Origin: Prosopocoilus inquinatus
Lineage: Eukaryota; Arthropoda; Insecta; Coleoptera; Lucanidae
Reading direction: 5' to 3'
DNA: 64,000 nt
Assembly (NCBI GenBank): GCA_036172665.1
Contig: CM069880.1
Location: 9,240,501-9,304,500, forward strand
The notes beneath the pieces are model-generated. The model was not told the DNA's origin and ran no database searches. It was given only the letters and a program-made list of their open reading frames with translations. Each line of letters opens with the position of its first letter. The stretch's first letter is position 1. The position numbers and the translations under genes are program-made. This document shows, in pieces, positions 1-12,276 of this stretch.

Positions 1-809
1 TACTTGGCGATTTTCTTTTTTATCTACACACGCGTTTTGAGTCTCATCAGAATCGATGATGAGATGATACAATTGAAAAGAAATCAAGGACGAGGCACAG
101 GAATGAAAATTAAAAAAACAATTTACAGTTGATGTAGATGTATACATAAAGTGGTAGGAATATGAGAAGGACCTGTCACGTGATGCATGCTGCATAAACA
201 ACACAGGCACATAAGCTCCGCCCATAGGTCCTTCTCATATTCCGATCACTGACCATATGCTATATATGTATGTACAGTATGTAATACATCCATGAAACGG
301 GAAGGGATTTCTTGGATTGTTGTTATTATTATTAATTATTATCTATTAAAGGAAGCTTAAAGCTCCTAAATTCAAAAAACTTTGTAAGTTTAGGGTTGTG
401 TTTCATAATTCATTTCACATTTTTGATTTCCGCATTTTTGCTTTGTTTTAGAAAACTGATTAAATATGAACTTTATTGATGTTTTAAAAAGATAACGTGC
501 GATGTACACTATCGTTTTGTAAACTTTGTAGTATCAGTGTTAAAAGATTAAGTAGAGGCAGTAGTAGTAGTAGTGGTGGTAGTAGGATTGTTAAAGAAGC
601 GTCCAAAATTTTCGTAATGGTTATCGTGTAAAACTGATACATGACTACTCTAGTTCCGAGAGATACAGGTTCAAGGTTCACTTTATCATCCATAAGAGAA
701 ATGTTAAGATACAAAGAGTGGGGTACGAAAACCAAGATTTTAAGAGTGCAGTACAAGACAATTCTGTTTAAACATTTGTAAACAAGCGAGTACATGGATA
801 CAAACAACA
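1..809. other. Upstream region of the activin-like gene, no gene seen
   Basis: No coding region can be supported here. The stretch is AT-rich and contains one perfect 18-bp inverted repeat (157-174 and 226-243, listed separately) and a short trinucleotide-rich patch near 555-590. It probably includes promoter and 5' untranslated sequence for the gene that starts at 810, but no clear TATA box or initiator decides a start site. Confidence 0.5.
157..243. repeat. Perfect 18-bp inverted repeat (hairpin) with 51-bp loop
   Basis: GGAATATGAGAAGGACCT at 157-174 is exactly repeated in reverse complement at 226-243. The pairing weakens outside this (gtggta versus gtgatc), so the repeat is about 18-20 bp. 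It may be a tiny MITE remnant or a structured upstream element; the sequence does not tell which. Confidence 0.8.
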
Positions 810-3800
810 ATGTTTCGAGTGATTATAGTAATTTTGTTCATAATGTCAATTTCGCGAGTGGCGTTGTCGGCAAGTGGTCATCGTCGTATACGTTCCGTTA
901 TTGATTCCATCATCGAATTTAGACCGCCTGCCGCCACGATGGGAATTCCCGAAACTACGTGCCTTGGTTGTTCGCAAAAATTCACCATCACCGAAGACGA
1001 CAAGAAGTACAACGTCCAGGAACCCGACAGGTATTTAACCGAAGAGGCAATCACCGCTCTTCGAGTCGAATACATCAAGAACCAAATACTCAAGAAATTA
1101 AGGCTCAAGGAGAAACCCATGGTTGAAATGCCACATCTACCCAAACCAGTCAAGGAAAACGATAGTATCATGCCCAAAATACACGAAAATGATGCATATA
1201 GCGTATATTCGGAAGACTATTACGCCAAAACTATTCAGGCTGTGATTTTTCCTTACGAAGGTAATTTTTTTGGTAAATTGCATCATGTACATCAATTAAA
1301 ACATCTTCTACCATAAACCAATCAAATCTTAATGATGTTTTACAATTAAAAAAAATCAAAAACCAAAGAAGGTAGAAAAAAAACGGCACAAAATTCAAAA
1401 ATTCAAAAGGATCACGTAAAGATATATTTTGTGAGACTAATTAAAAATAGTCATCTTTATGTCATCCTTTTGAATTTTATATTGTCTGGAAAGTGACACA
1501 ACCTTATCCCAAATTTGGTAGATGATAAGTTGACATTTATTATCAAAAAGGAAATTTTAAATTGTTGCCTTGAGCGTCTTTCAAATTTAAAAAGCCTTGC
1601 CCCGTTTTGCATTGAAAAACTACAGAACCAACAAAAAGGAATAACCAGGAATTACTCAAAATAATTTCAATCGTTGCTACCCCAAATTTGGCGGCAATAT
1701 TTTTCATATTTATACAAAGACAATGACTTTTGTGTTAACGTCTTTACTGGTTTGGTATTCAACAATAAGAAACAATCAGGAAAACGAAAAAAAGGAAGTA
1801 CTTAACTGGGAATGATCCCATATCTGGTTAGTAATATTTTGATGTTTATTTAAAAAAAAATATGTTAATGTCGTGGTGAATGTCTTTTAAATTTAAAAAA
1901 CCTTGTTTGTCACTTACCCCAATTGTCATCGTCGATTCGGACATTCACATTTGAATTTAATCCAAAATAAATTACGTTATTTTCTTTGAAATTGTAATAT
2001 ACTTGCTTGGAAATCATCAAAATATTATTGGAATTTAAATTTGGAAATTTTTACAATGAAAAGGGGCAGTTTTTGTATAGACTTGGGGAACGAGTTGAAA
2101 TGGATTTTGTAATTTTCGCCAAATGGAAATGAACGGGCGGCCAAAAACTGAACTGAAGTACTTTTTGTTGGTTTTGGACTCTGCAGCTAACGTTATGGTT
2201 GAGGGTTGCCCCATGTCACAAGAAAATAGGGTTTGTCCAAAAGTTTACAGTATAGTGAAATTCTTTTTGGTCTGCAATGTTCTAAAGAGAGTGGCGTGGG
2301 GATTTGGCGAGGGTGTCCCGGGCTTGGCACTTTTTGAAATTTGTCAACCCTAGCTAGCATATTGTAATTAATCTGTGAATGATGGGCGGGCTTAAAGTCC
2401 TTATTCTAAATTTTGATAAAACATCAGTAATTTATAATTAGCTTTGTTATCATAATTCTGGAGTCGGTCCTCTGTCTTGTTATCTCCAAGTGCTGATTAG
2501 GGAGCTTGGAAAAAAATGACCCCTAAAATAAGGTCCGTGATCAGCAGAGTTTGACAATTAAATTCCCGATTAATCAAAATTGGTTAAATCAAGAAAGCAA
2601 AAAAAAAATCCAATGACAAACAGCTGAGTTTTTAAAATAGATCTCCTCATTGTTTACTATGTAAAGCTTGAAATAAAATTCATAATGCAATAAAATTAAT
2701 TGCCGCTGATTTTGACAATGTCGCTTAATGCAATTTATCAGTGGCAAAGTGTTGTTGATACGTACTGGAACGGCATAAACACAGATCATAGTTCGGTATT
2801 TCTTTGAAAATAATAAAAAGAAAATAATACGTATCTAAATAATAACGCTGTTTACGCTGAAAAATTTCGATAACGATAACTAAAAGGTTTTCCGCCCTTT
2901 CCGAGCAGCAGCAACAATAACAACTATAATTTGTTCTGACTCATGTTGTCTTACATGATTACATCTATGCATTCCAGATGAGGCACGTTGTGTCAGAAAA
3001 ATTCGATATCCCTCGGCATGCGTTCCCTTAAAACTACCTTCCGATTTGGTGGCTTCTGACGTCAGTTCCGCAGAGCTTTGGTTCCACAAAATCCCAGACC
3101 AAATGGATTCTCACAATCAAACCTTCGTTATCTCAGAAGTTGCTTACTGGGACACCAACAAGAGTTTTCAGAAGACGAAACCAATCGCTATTACAGAGAC
3201 AAGTCTATCAGGTAATTTTTCCCAGGCTTTTCCCTTCCACACCCCACATCAATTTTTTTTCGTCTTCTAGAAGGTTGGTTGAAAGTCGATGTGACTTATG
3301 TTGTTAAAAACTGGTTAGAATACCAGGATTCCCCAACTCACGCCATCAGCATAGTTTGCAAAACCTGCGGCATGGACATCCATCATTGCCCAGTGTCCTT
3401 CGAAAAGACCACAAAACCCTTCTTGGTCATTTACACCCACACGCAGAAGCAAAGTCAATTGCGTAGGAGTAAACGCCAGTTAAACTGCACCCCGGGGGTT
3501 AATGAGTGCTGCAGACAGAATTTATATATTTCCTTCGCTGACATTGGTTGGAACGACTGGATCATCCACCCCAGTGGATACAACGCGTATTTCTGCAAAG
3601 GATCTTGCGCAACTGCTGCTTCCCTTACACTCAGTGGTTCGCAACATAATTCTTTGATCCAGGTAAAAAAAAACAAGCGTTTTTAGCTTGCGCAAACTAA
3701 CCAGGTATTTTTTGCCCCCCAGAAAGTAATGTTTGGACGAGGAAATAGAAAAGCGACGAAACTGGAGCTGAAGCCTTGCTGTGCCCCAACCCACTATGAA

Positions 3801-3890
3801 CAGCTTCAATTAATCTACATGCAGGACAACAAGACTTTAACGTCGACTTTTTTGAGCAACATGATAGTCGCCTCTTGCGGTTGCATGTGA
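810..3890 (+). CDS. Activin/inhibin-beta type TGF-beta ligand precursor
   Basis: Four exons: 810-1260, 2978-3211, 3271-3662, 3723-3890; all GT-AG, phases agree, giving 414 aa. The first 20 or so residues (MFRVIIVILFIMSISRVALS) look like a signal peptide. The propeptide follows, then a furin site RRSKR at about 3467-3481, then the mature domain. The mature part has nine cysteines in the activin/TGF-beta pattern: LNC, NECC, YFCKGSC, PCC and a terminal SCGCM. The segment ISFADIGWNDWIIHPSGY is nearly the inhibin-beta consensus. Known family role: a secreted dimeric ligand for type I/II serine-threonine kinase receptors, signalling through Smad2-type effectors. Best matches from memory are insect Activin-beta or dawdle-type ligands; I lean to Activin-beta but cannot separate paralogues without alignment. 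Start chosen at the first ATG that gives a signal peptide. Intron 1 (1261-2977) contains only short repeats. Confidence 0.93.
1401..1475. repeat. Imperfect 23-bp hairpin in intron 1 of the activin-like gene
   Basis: The 23 bases at 1401-1423 pair with 1453-1475 with only two mismatches; the loop is about 29 bases. It lies 140 bp inside the intron. Further on, two diverged direct copies of a roughly 24-bp motif (gtctttcaaatttaaaaagc and a near copy) lie near 1574 and 1883, so this intron is partly repeat-derived. Confidence 0.65.
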
Positions 3891-4935
3891 AAAAAAATTC
3901 CTTCGCCAGCGACAGTCGAAGCTGTTGTACTGAGGCAAACTTGTACTTGCTGAATCAATTGTAGGAGCAGTATTTACTAAAGCAGCTGGTGGCGAATTTT
4001 CATTCAGGATTAGCACGATTGTTTAGTCAATTTTTTAAAAAATTCGCGCGAAGCGCGAGGATGCTGGTTAAATTAATGAAAGATATTTAAGTTTTTTTCT
4101 TCTTCTTTATGTATAGTATTAGCGAGAGTTCGCAAGAATTGGAAATTGTTTCATGTGATGATTGTGATTCAAGAGAGGTAGGAGGTGCGTTTGAGAGAAT
4201 AGTTAAATTTTAATTATTACGTTAGAAACTATTTATTTTTCTAGGTTTAAGCTCATTATTTATATTGCTGATCTTATATTTAAAAATATATTTTATCATA
4301 TTTAATAAAATTTGTGAAATAATTCCACGTCTCTTTTAGCAAAATCCAAACATTTCTTCCGCTTCCCAAAAAAAAAATAATAATTTTGATTTGGGTAAGC
4401 TATTCATTGAAATCCTCAACCATTTCATCAAAATTAAAACGTCCCCAAGATGATTGGAAATGATTTAACAAATGTATGCTCTCCCCTTTTGTCCAAACTC
4501 AGACAGCAATTGGAAATTCAAACAGAAAAAAAAGACAAAAGAAGAAGTTCAAGTAAGATTAAAAAATGACCTGGTGAACACTTGATGGGAAAATAAAAAA
4601 GAAAGACCAGGTCGAAAACCACGGAATCGAAACGTGGTCAATAAACACTGAGAAGACCATGTGGAAAAAGAAAAGTAAACGGAGGAATAGGAAGGCATAC
4701 CAGCAAGGAATTATGCGTATGAACGAATTTGCAAAATGAAAAAGACTGGAAATTGGGAAAAAAAAGGGAAAGCCAGAGATCGCAGATTTTCCAACAAAGA
4801 AACTTAAATTTTATTAGCAATAAACTTGCTCTTATAAATTGCACAGTTTTTTTTTTCTTTTTTTAAAATGCAAGTACAACTCACTAATCTAAATATATTA
4901 AGATTAATATCACGTTTGTTGGGGTAGATCGAAAA
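3891..4935. other. Intergenic, 3' ends of convergent genes
   Basis: The activin-like gene (+) and first vitellogenin (-) converge here. The sequence is AT-rich with several A-tracts and AATAAA-like motifs (for example near 4305 on + and in the 4800s on -), consistent with two 3' untranslated regions. No other gene or repeat is supported. Confidence 0.55.
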
Positions 4936-7900
4936 TCAACGGGAGCATTGTTGAGGAACTTGAATCTTCAAACTCTTGGTTGGCGATTTCAAGCTGAAAT
5001 CAGGGCTGGCACCCTTATCGATCTGTTTCTTCCAGAGCTCGCCGACGCCGCCGTCGGGGATGCAGTGGACAGGTACGTTCTTGATGATGTGCCCCTTTGG
5101 TTTGCAGGAGTCCTTGCACCATGGGAGAGGGCGAGTCGTGAAGCAAATTTGGCCGTCTTCCTCTTCGACGTAACGAGTTTGGTGTTTGGTGCAGCCCGAA
5201 GAAGATTGTGCCTGTTGCTTGCGGTGTCCTTGCTGTGGTCTTGGTTTGTTTTCCTTTTGGTGTCGACCTGCGTCGTAGGGTGAAATAACATTGGCGTAAA
5301 TAATTTCGTCGAAGTGACACGAGGATTTTTGAGACTTGGCTTTGGCAGCTCTGACTCTTTCGTTTTCTTCAACGGCGTACGATGCTACGAACTGCTGAGG
5401 GTCTTGAACGATGCAGTTTTCTGGGATGGTGAAATCATCGGCTGCTTCTCCATTGTAGTCTCCACACAAACCACGAAGAGAATCTCGGAGTTTGCTTGAA
5501 ACAGGAACGAGCTTCGCGCGACTTCCATCATAAATCATGTACCAGTCACCTTCGACGTCAATTTTGATTTCCCCGTTTGGAAGGGCGTAGCATTTGATGG
5601 TCCCGTTTTCTATGTCTGTGCTTCTTTGATCGCTGATTTGTTGTTCTTTTTGATTGACGAAGAGTCTGCCCGCGGGATTCGAGCCTGAATGGCTGACGGT
5701 GTTTTCAGCGGGTTTCAGGTCGATCTCAACCAATTTACCCTGAGTGCCAGGGGTACGGACTGTAATTTTAATTTCTTTCTTCTCATTTCCTGATTTTCCA
5801 TCGCGTACCAAAACCACGTACTCATGATTTTGCTGCTGATTCTTTTTCTGTTGACTTTCTTCATGAGCGGAGCTTGGAAGGTATTGCATCATAACCGTCC
5901 AGGCCTGTCCGACGTTGATGGGGTAAGTTTTGTTATCCAAAGTACTAGCGGCGCTTTGGTCTACCACGCAATTTGCTACAATATGAAAAAAAATAATAAG
6001 AAACGTAGGGGATTTATTACAAATTTGAGCTACTTACGCGTGAATGTGTCCAAAGCTCGAAGCTTGGCTGAAACGCGAGCTGGCGCAGAGAAAACTGGAT
6101 GGGAAACGAGCAAAGCTTGCGCCCAATCGTCTACCCTAATGTTATTCCACTGCGCAGATACTTTTTGGGTTTTCATAGAAACGTTCAGTGCTCTTAGATC
6201 ATCATCGAAATCAGCGTCGATGTTGATCTGGTTCGGCCTTCCAGCTCCCTCGGGGTCGATGACGTTCTCTTCGAAATTGGGGAAGCCCCAGTGGCGCAGG
6301 GCGCCGTAAATCTTCTGCGAGCCATTACGCGCTTCCGGGGAAATATTCTCGTGCTGAATCTGCACACAAATGCTATCTAGAAGATTGGCACTCGCTGTTA
6401 GGTTGGCGCAAGCTGGCAACTGCTTGTTTCCTTCTTTCATTTCCTTCCGGCATTCTTGTACGCGAGGTTGACTTTGAAGGTGTTTCTTGCGACTCTCGGT
6501 CTTCTCCAGGACGGCCTTGGCCTTAATCTTGCCTGACGACTGATAATCTTGCCCGAAAGCAACTTGAACTTTGACTGTTGAAGTTGGATCAAAACGAAGG
6601 GCGTAAACGAAATCGAGTCCGTTGGTGTTTGGGGCATTTCCCTCGGCAGAAGCTGCAATTTCGTATGGTTTGCACTTCTGGCACTGCTTGTTCGCAAAGA
6701 GAAGCGCCCTGGATTTTTTATCGACGGGACTCCTAGCGTAGGCCATGGTTGCATTGTATTGGGCGTTTTGGGGGCCCTCAAACCTAACGGAGATAGCGCA
6801 GGAGCTGATTTTCGCGCTTTGGATTCCTGAGGACGCCATTTTGGAGAGCTCGGCTTGACGCTGGCGAGATTCTCTTGGTAGTTTGTGGAACTCGCCTACA
6901 TTAGGTTCCTCGTTGCTTTCTGGTTTTGGCTGATACCAACTTTGATAACCCACGTGAATCTGCACCTTACGTGCAGTACACTCTTCACCTTGGTAATAAA
7001 CATCGACCTGTTTGTTTTCAACAGTTTCATCATAGACCAAAGCGGTTAAAGCCGAAATAACGTCATGACGTTGAGCTTGCTCGTACAACCAAGCGGCATC
7101 CATAAATCTCTGCTCGGTTGAAAACTCAACACGGATGGGCATACCTGCTTCTCTGCCGAAAGTACCCTGGATGGTCTTCTTGGGCTCTCTCGAAATGATT
7201 TGGCGTTCGCCCGTTTTTATCTCTAGCAAATCCCGCTTGCTGGTGTAGGGCCATGTGCTGAAGTGCAAGACTCGCGTGTTCTTTCCCGGTTCGCTTGGCT
7301 CTAATTCGGCTGAGATCTCCTGCTGCGGAACATTCGCGTGTATTTTAGCTTTAATTGGCATGTTGAATTGCGCGTTCTTGTCGTAACCGCTGCTATAATG
7401 CTGATGGTCGAAGGGGGTGATGAATCCAAGTTCCGATTGGACTTTGGAGGACAATACAGCGTGAATCTGGGAGCTTGCGGATATCTTGTCGGGTTTTTGA
7501 AGATGGTTTCCGTTGCTTAAAGCTGGTTCGGCCGACGCACTGATTTGGCCGGTGACTCTGACAAGCGATGGGTTATCCAAGGTGTAAATGAAGGGCAAAC
7601 CCATTTCTGTTGGAACGGCGACGCAGACCTCCCGTCGGTTCGTCAGCTTTGTATATTGGAATGACTTGCCAGTCTTGAGCTCCTGTTCCAATTCCTGTAT
7701 GGCTGTAATAAAATTTAAAGTAATTACGCTAATGCAATGGTAAATAGGTGAGTACCTTGAGGCAAAGCCTCGATTGTGTGGTTATCAAGAGTGAAGAGGC
7801 GTTCGCTGTGCCCAATTGAAGCAATCATGGCTGCTTCTAATTGCTCTTTTTCATCAATTTGAATATTCAGTTTACGCGCGATGGATTCGCTCGACCATTG

Positions 7901-10842
7901 GCTTTCTTCCGATTGCTTCTTTTGCTCTTGAGTTTGTCTTGACATGACTTGCGTGAGTTGATCGAGACTGGAAACTACGGCGCTCGCAATGATTTTCTGA
8001 CGCCTTGCACCACCAAGGTTAAGACGAAGCGCGTATTTAAGGCCTTTTGGCAAGTCATGGTCTTCACTTCCGATGGTCTGCATGGTTTGCTTATAATACA
8101 TATTCATCTCATCGACCACTTTACTGCGCAAGTAATTCGTTGAGTATTGATTGCCATAAGAAGAGCTGGTCAGGAATGGCTCGGCCGAACGAGCGTTTGC
8201 CCGACTGTGAAAAAAACAAAATGATGGAATGAAACTGTGAGACAAATTTTGTTTGTGGGCTTACAGCTCAGCAAATTCATCCCCTTCGAGTTCTGCGGCT
8301 GATTCAATTGAAGATTTCACGGCGGCGTTCACGTACTCGTCTTCATCTACGTTGGTGTACTGAGCCATACGTTGAAGCATGCTGGCAGGTGGACTGGTCC
8401 TCATTAATTGGTATACAGCTGCCGTACGAATTTCTTCCTCCTCACCTGGGTTTTGATATATTTTGTATAAAACAGAGCGAGCAGTTCTGGCGTCAGTCCT
8501 AACCAGTCTGTCGAGCCCCATGACCATGAAGAGGCGCTGGAATTGCGACGCTTGCTTCTTGCCCTCTAAATAGGGCTCGAAGGCGCTTAAAATATTCTGA
8601 TGGCCCACCTCAGCTAAAGCACGTATGTAAACAAGCGTTCGATGACTATCGGCGTGGTCTATTGACTGGTTGAGTTGCTTGGTCAGGTACGGGATGTATT
8701 CCTTGGTCACAAATTGCTTGCCGTTTTTGGTCCGGAAGCTTCCAAAAGCATGAACGGGGTATTGATTGTGGGATGTGTAAGGATCGACGTAAACTTTGCG
8801 TACAAGTCGAGAGTACGATAAAATTGCAGTGTCATTCAAATGGGGTTGTTGCTGCACCTGGGACTTAGTGATCAAAGAATAGAATGTTCGCATATAATCT
8901 TCAGTTGGCTGGCGCGCGGCTTCGCTCATGGTCGCTATGACCTCAGCGGCCTCCTCGCCAGAGATTTTTTGATTTTGAACCCAACTCTGAATTGTCAACA
9001 AAGCCGGGCCTGTTCCAGATTCTGCAACTGCATCGCGATACACCTTCCAAGCAGCACCTTGCTTGCCGTTACCATACAATTCATGAGCAACGTCTTGCAT
9101 TTCCTTTTCGCTCATTATGCGGGTGATGGAAGCCAGTAAGGCAAATTTAGCCAGGGTTTGCTGTTTGGGAATTTGATTGGGGCGTTGAACCTCCTGCGCA
9201 ATTTGTTGACACAGTTTCTCAGCTGCCTGGCCCACCTTGACTTTTTCAGAATACTTGACCGATTGCCCCTTATAACCGACGTATAAGGGTAGCAAAGGAG
9301 ATTCGGGGGGATCGTTCAAACGAGGCTGTTCTTGCTGCCAGTATTCCTCTGAGCTTACAGAACTGAAAGACTCGGAACTTGAACTCGAGCTTGAGCTGGA
9401 ACTTGAGCTAGAACTTGAGCTTGAACTCGAGCTTGAGCTGGAACTTGAGCTGGAACTTGGGTTCTTTGATGCATTAGGGTTAGGCGCGTAGCGACGCTTT
9501 CTGTTTTGTTCCCTGGAACTTGAACTGGAACTAGAATCTGAGCTGGAACTTGAACTGGAACTAGAATCTGAGCTGGAACTTGAGCTTGAACTAGAGGAAC
9601 TCGAGCTTCCATAAGGCGAACTAAGATCTTCTTCGCTGCTACTTTGTTCTCCTGGCCTAACTTCGTTATTTCCAGAAAATGGTGAATTGTACCGGTAGGT
9701 AAGGCTACCAAGTGCCTGGGGTTGAGATGGTTCGGGGAAAGGAGATGAGCTGCTCTCAAGTGAAAGCAGCGTGAGGTTAAGATGGCTCACGACCATGCCG
9801 TGTTGTTCGTTGTTAAGGGTCGGTTTTACTGCAATCTTGTTGGTGGTGGATGACGACTGGATTGTGTGCCGCTTCAAACTTCCGGAAATAACAGCTCGGC
9901 TCATTGAAGTGCGCATTAGGAATTCACCCATTAAATTCGTATTGGGTTCGAAACGCCCCATGTCGCCCAGGCCAAAGTGATAACCGGGGAGTTCATCGGC
10001 GCGACTGAAATTCTTGCTTTTGATGACCTCGATTATTTCGCCGTCGCCCTTCAAACCGGGGTGAGGCGCAAGCCAAGGCTGAGATTGAAGAATGTGAGGT
10101 GGCAATGGGGCAATTTCGTAAAGCGTTTCGTATTTGCCGGTTACACTAGCTTCCATGGTCTTGAAAACAGCGGATTCGGGATTGGGGCCTTCCTCAGGGA
10201 GTTGATTTAAGTGGCTCTTCACTACATTTGCACCCTGGGTATCTAATTGAATTTGGCTGACGATAGCTTTAAGTACATTGGCTTCCCAGTTTGGTAGTTT
10301 CTTGCTGACGATGAGGTCCCGAACAACCCCGTTCTTCAATGCAATGTGGAATGGTTGGTTTTCATCAATGGGAAGGGGTTTGTAATTGATTTGGGAGTCT
10401 GGGATGTGGCTGTCCCAACCATCTGATAACTCACTATGTATTTGGGCGTATTTTGCATGGGATATTTTAGCCGTCAGTAATTCGTCGGATTTGGGTCGGA
10501 TGTGCAGCTGGGCCTTAATTGAGATTCCTGAATATTGATCAGCATGTTCGCTCAGGCCTGATAGTGTACGTCCCCTCACTTCATATTTGTATTCAGTATC
10601 ACTTTTCCAGCCTGAGTTTTGACCTGATCTGGCAGTAACCACTGAAAAATTTATTTATTTTTAAGTTTGAGATCGGCGATGGGTGGCAATGAGGTTGTAA
10701 AATTTCGCGTCAGCTTAGATTGGAGGAATGCAGAATTTTTACAACCACTTTGAAACATAAATTAAAAAATAATAAACACATAATAAATTTAAAAAAAAAT
10801 CTTACCTGCCACGCACAGTAACAACAAACAAGACCACAACAT
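4936..10842 (-). CDS. Vg: Vitellogenin, copy A (downstream copy of tandem pair)
   Basis: Five exons on the minus strand: 10842-10806, 10641-8265, 8204-7756, 7702-6038, 5975-4936; phases 1, 2, 1, 1 agree and the joined frame gives 1855 aa. Exon 1 encodes a hydrophobic signal peptide (MLWSCLLLLCVA). Exon 2 carries the N-terminal lipid-transfer domain and, at about residues 353-440, two serine tracts separated by a basic subtilisin-like cleavage site RKRR (about residue 393). The middle region corresponds to the DUF1943 portion. The last exon holds a von Willebrand factor D domain with the GLCG motif (about residue 1680) preceded by DGSR. Role: secreted yolk-protein precursor made mainly in fat body, cleaved, phosphorylated on serines and taken into oocytes through the vitellogenin receptor. 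Length is normal for insect vitellogenins. Intact, with no frameshift. It lies 3.2 kb downstream of copy B in the same orientation. Confidence 0.97.
9360..9620 (-). repeat. Hexamer-repeat serine tracts of vitellogenin copy A
   Basis: On the minus strand the coding sequence alternates AGY and TCN serine codons, giving a 6/12-bp periodic tandem repeat (unit AGCTCAAGTTCC). Two blocks flank the RKRR processing site. The repeat keeps other frames open too, producing long spurious overlapping frames. The tract is a likely site of length polymorphism and of serine phosphorylation in the protein. Confidence 0.9.
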
Positions 10843-10894
10843 GTTTACTACCTACACTAGGAGGATAGTATGTTTGAAAGAATGAAATTTTCAG

Positions 10895-10902
10895 TATATA
10901 TA
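10895..10902 (-). promoter_or_regulatory. TATA box of vitellogenin copy A
   Basis: TATATATA on the minus strand about 55 bp upstream of the start codon, leaving room for a very short 5' untranslated region, as usual for highly expressed yolk-protein genes. The placement relative to the start codon is similar to that of copy B. No transcript start can be proved from sequence. Confidence 0.6.
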
Positions 10903-12276
10903 CTCATAATAGATGTTGATATCTCAGCAATTGCAAAATTGATAACCGCTATTGCATCAAGCTGATGCTAACGAACAAATTCAGCATTTTCATATTCCTT
11001 ACGCCAGTGAGAATTTATCACACGTGAAATTTGGCTCGTAAAAATCCCCCGAAATACGATGACCATTGATCCTCAAAAACCCCTCTCGTTTTTAACAATT
11101 AAATTTTAATTGCCCACCTGCTTAAACAAAAAAATGGGCGGTTTATTTGTTTGTTTTAAAGCGCATTATTTCCCCAGGAGATAAGCTCTTGCAGAGATAA
11201 GAATTCGTCCACTTAGTGATAATTACTAAAATGCAAACTACATACTTATTAATTTATTTCGGGAAACCGATTAATTAAGAACGCAATCGAAGACTTTGGC
11301 GGCTGATAAATTACAATGTTATACAGGAATTATTACGTCAAGAACTAATACAAAAAACGAACCAGCTTGGATACTGCATTTTAAAAAGCTAGAGTCATTT
11401 TTAAATAAATTGAATTTGAAAACGCATTTTCAATATTTAAAAATTCTAGCAGGAAAAAACTGAACAGTATTTAAACATCCAAATAAAAGTCGAAACACAA
11501 CTGAAAAAATTAATAAATAATTAGATAATTAGATATCTACCTATAAGGTTTTCACTTTATTTATTTTTCTTCATCTATTCACTTTTTTAAAAAAATATGT
11601 ATATTGAATAAAATAAAATAAAATAAAAATTTAAAATTTTTAAATTTTACGTCAACAATAAAGCCTGCGTTCAGCCACGAACTTGGACGCTTCACACCCA
11701 CATACTACGCCTTCGCTAAAAGAAGCGCTGAACGCGGCAGTTGTCATCAGCGTTGCTAAAAGTACTCCATTCGGAATAGATTTACTCCATTCAGCAAAAT
11801 TATACTCCTCTACTCCATACGGACGCTTTTTTACTCCTATTTTTTTCAACAAATTAAAAAGAATTCTGTCGTGATTTCCTTGTAAATATAATAAATAATG
11901 ATTTTAATTTTTTTATTGCAATCGTGTTTTTAAGTTAACCTCCTATTTAAATTTCTCTGATTAATTTAGGGAGTTCTATGTAGCACGTACTGTTCGTCAA
12001 AAAAGGACTTTTTAGTCGAGCTGTTGGAAAAACTGCTTATATCGCCAGACGGCATACAATTAAAAAATATTCTAATTAATTATATGCTTGACGGCTTAGC
12101 TAGACGGCTACTCCGGCGCCATCTATTTCTACTCCCATATTTCATTGAGAACTACTACGATTCTATATTAGGCAGTGGCAACACTGGTTGCCATGTTTTA
12201 AAGTATATTTTCGCTCCGGTTGAACGCAAAAAATTATTAAAAATCAAATATGTATACCGGTTGAGTCTCAGCCGAG
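10903..12276. other. Upstream flank of vitellogenin A
   Basis: No gene supported. The first kilobase is the likely regulatory region of copy A; it contains several GATA-core sites (for example agataag near 11179 and 11195), which in insects often mark fat-body control regions, although GATA cores are expected by chance in AT-rich DNA. The segment 11650-11850 is slightly GC-richer than its surroundings and has a short open frame but nothing recognisable. Confidence 0.4.

Noticed and set aside
1261..1316. Read-through end of activin exon 1 as a short separate protein
   Set aside because: A good donor (gtaatt) at 1261 joins in phase to the propeptide exon at 2978; the read-through tail is intronic.
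2123..2353. 76-residue frame in activin intron 1
   Set aside because: No splice sites in phase with the flanking exons, no homology I recognise, and the exon 1 to exon 2 join is already in frame.
9355..9759. Long Ala/Gln/Val/Pro-repeat frame overlapping vitellogenin A serine tract
   Set aside because: It is the same hexamer DNA read in another frame; periodic repeats keep several frames open. No independent start, splice or domain evidence.
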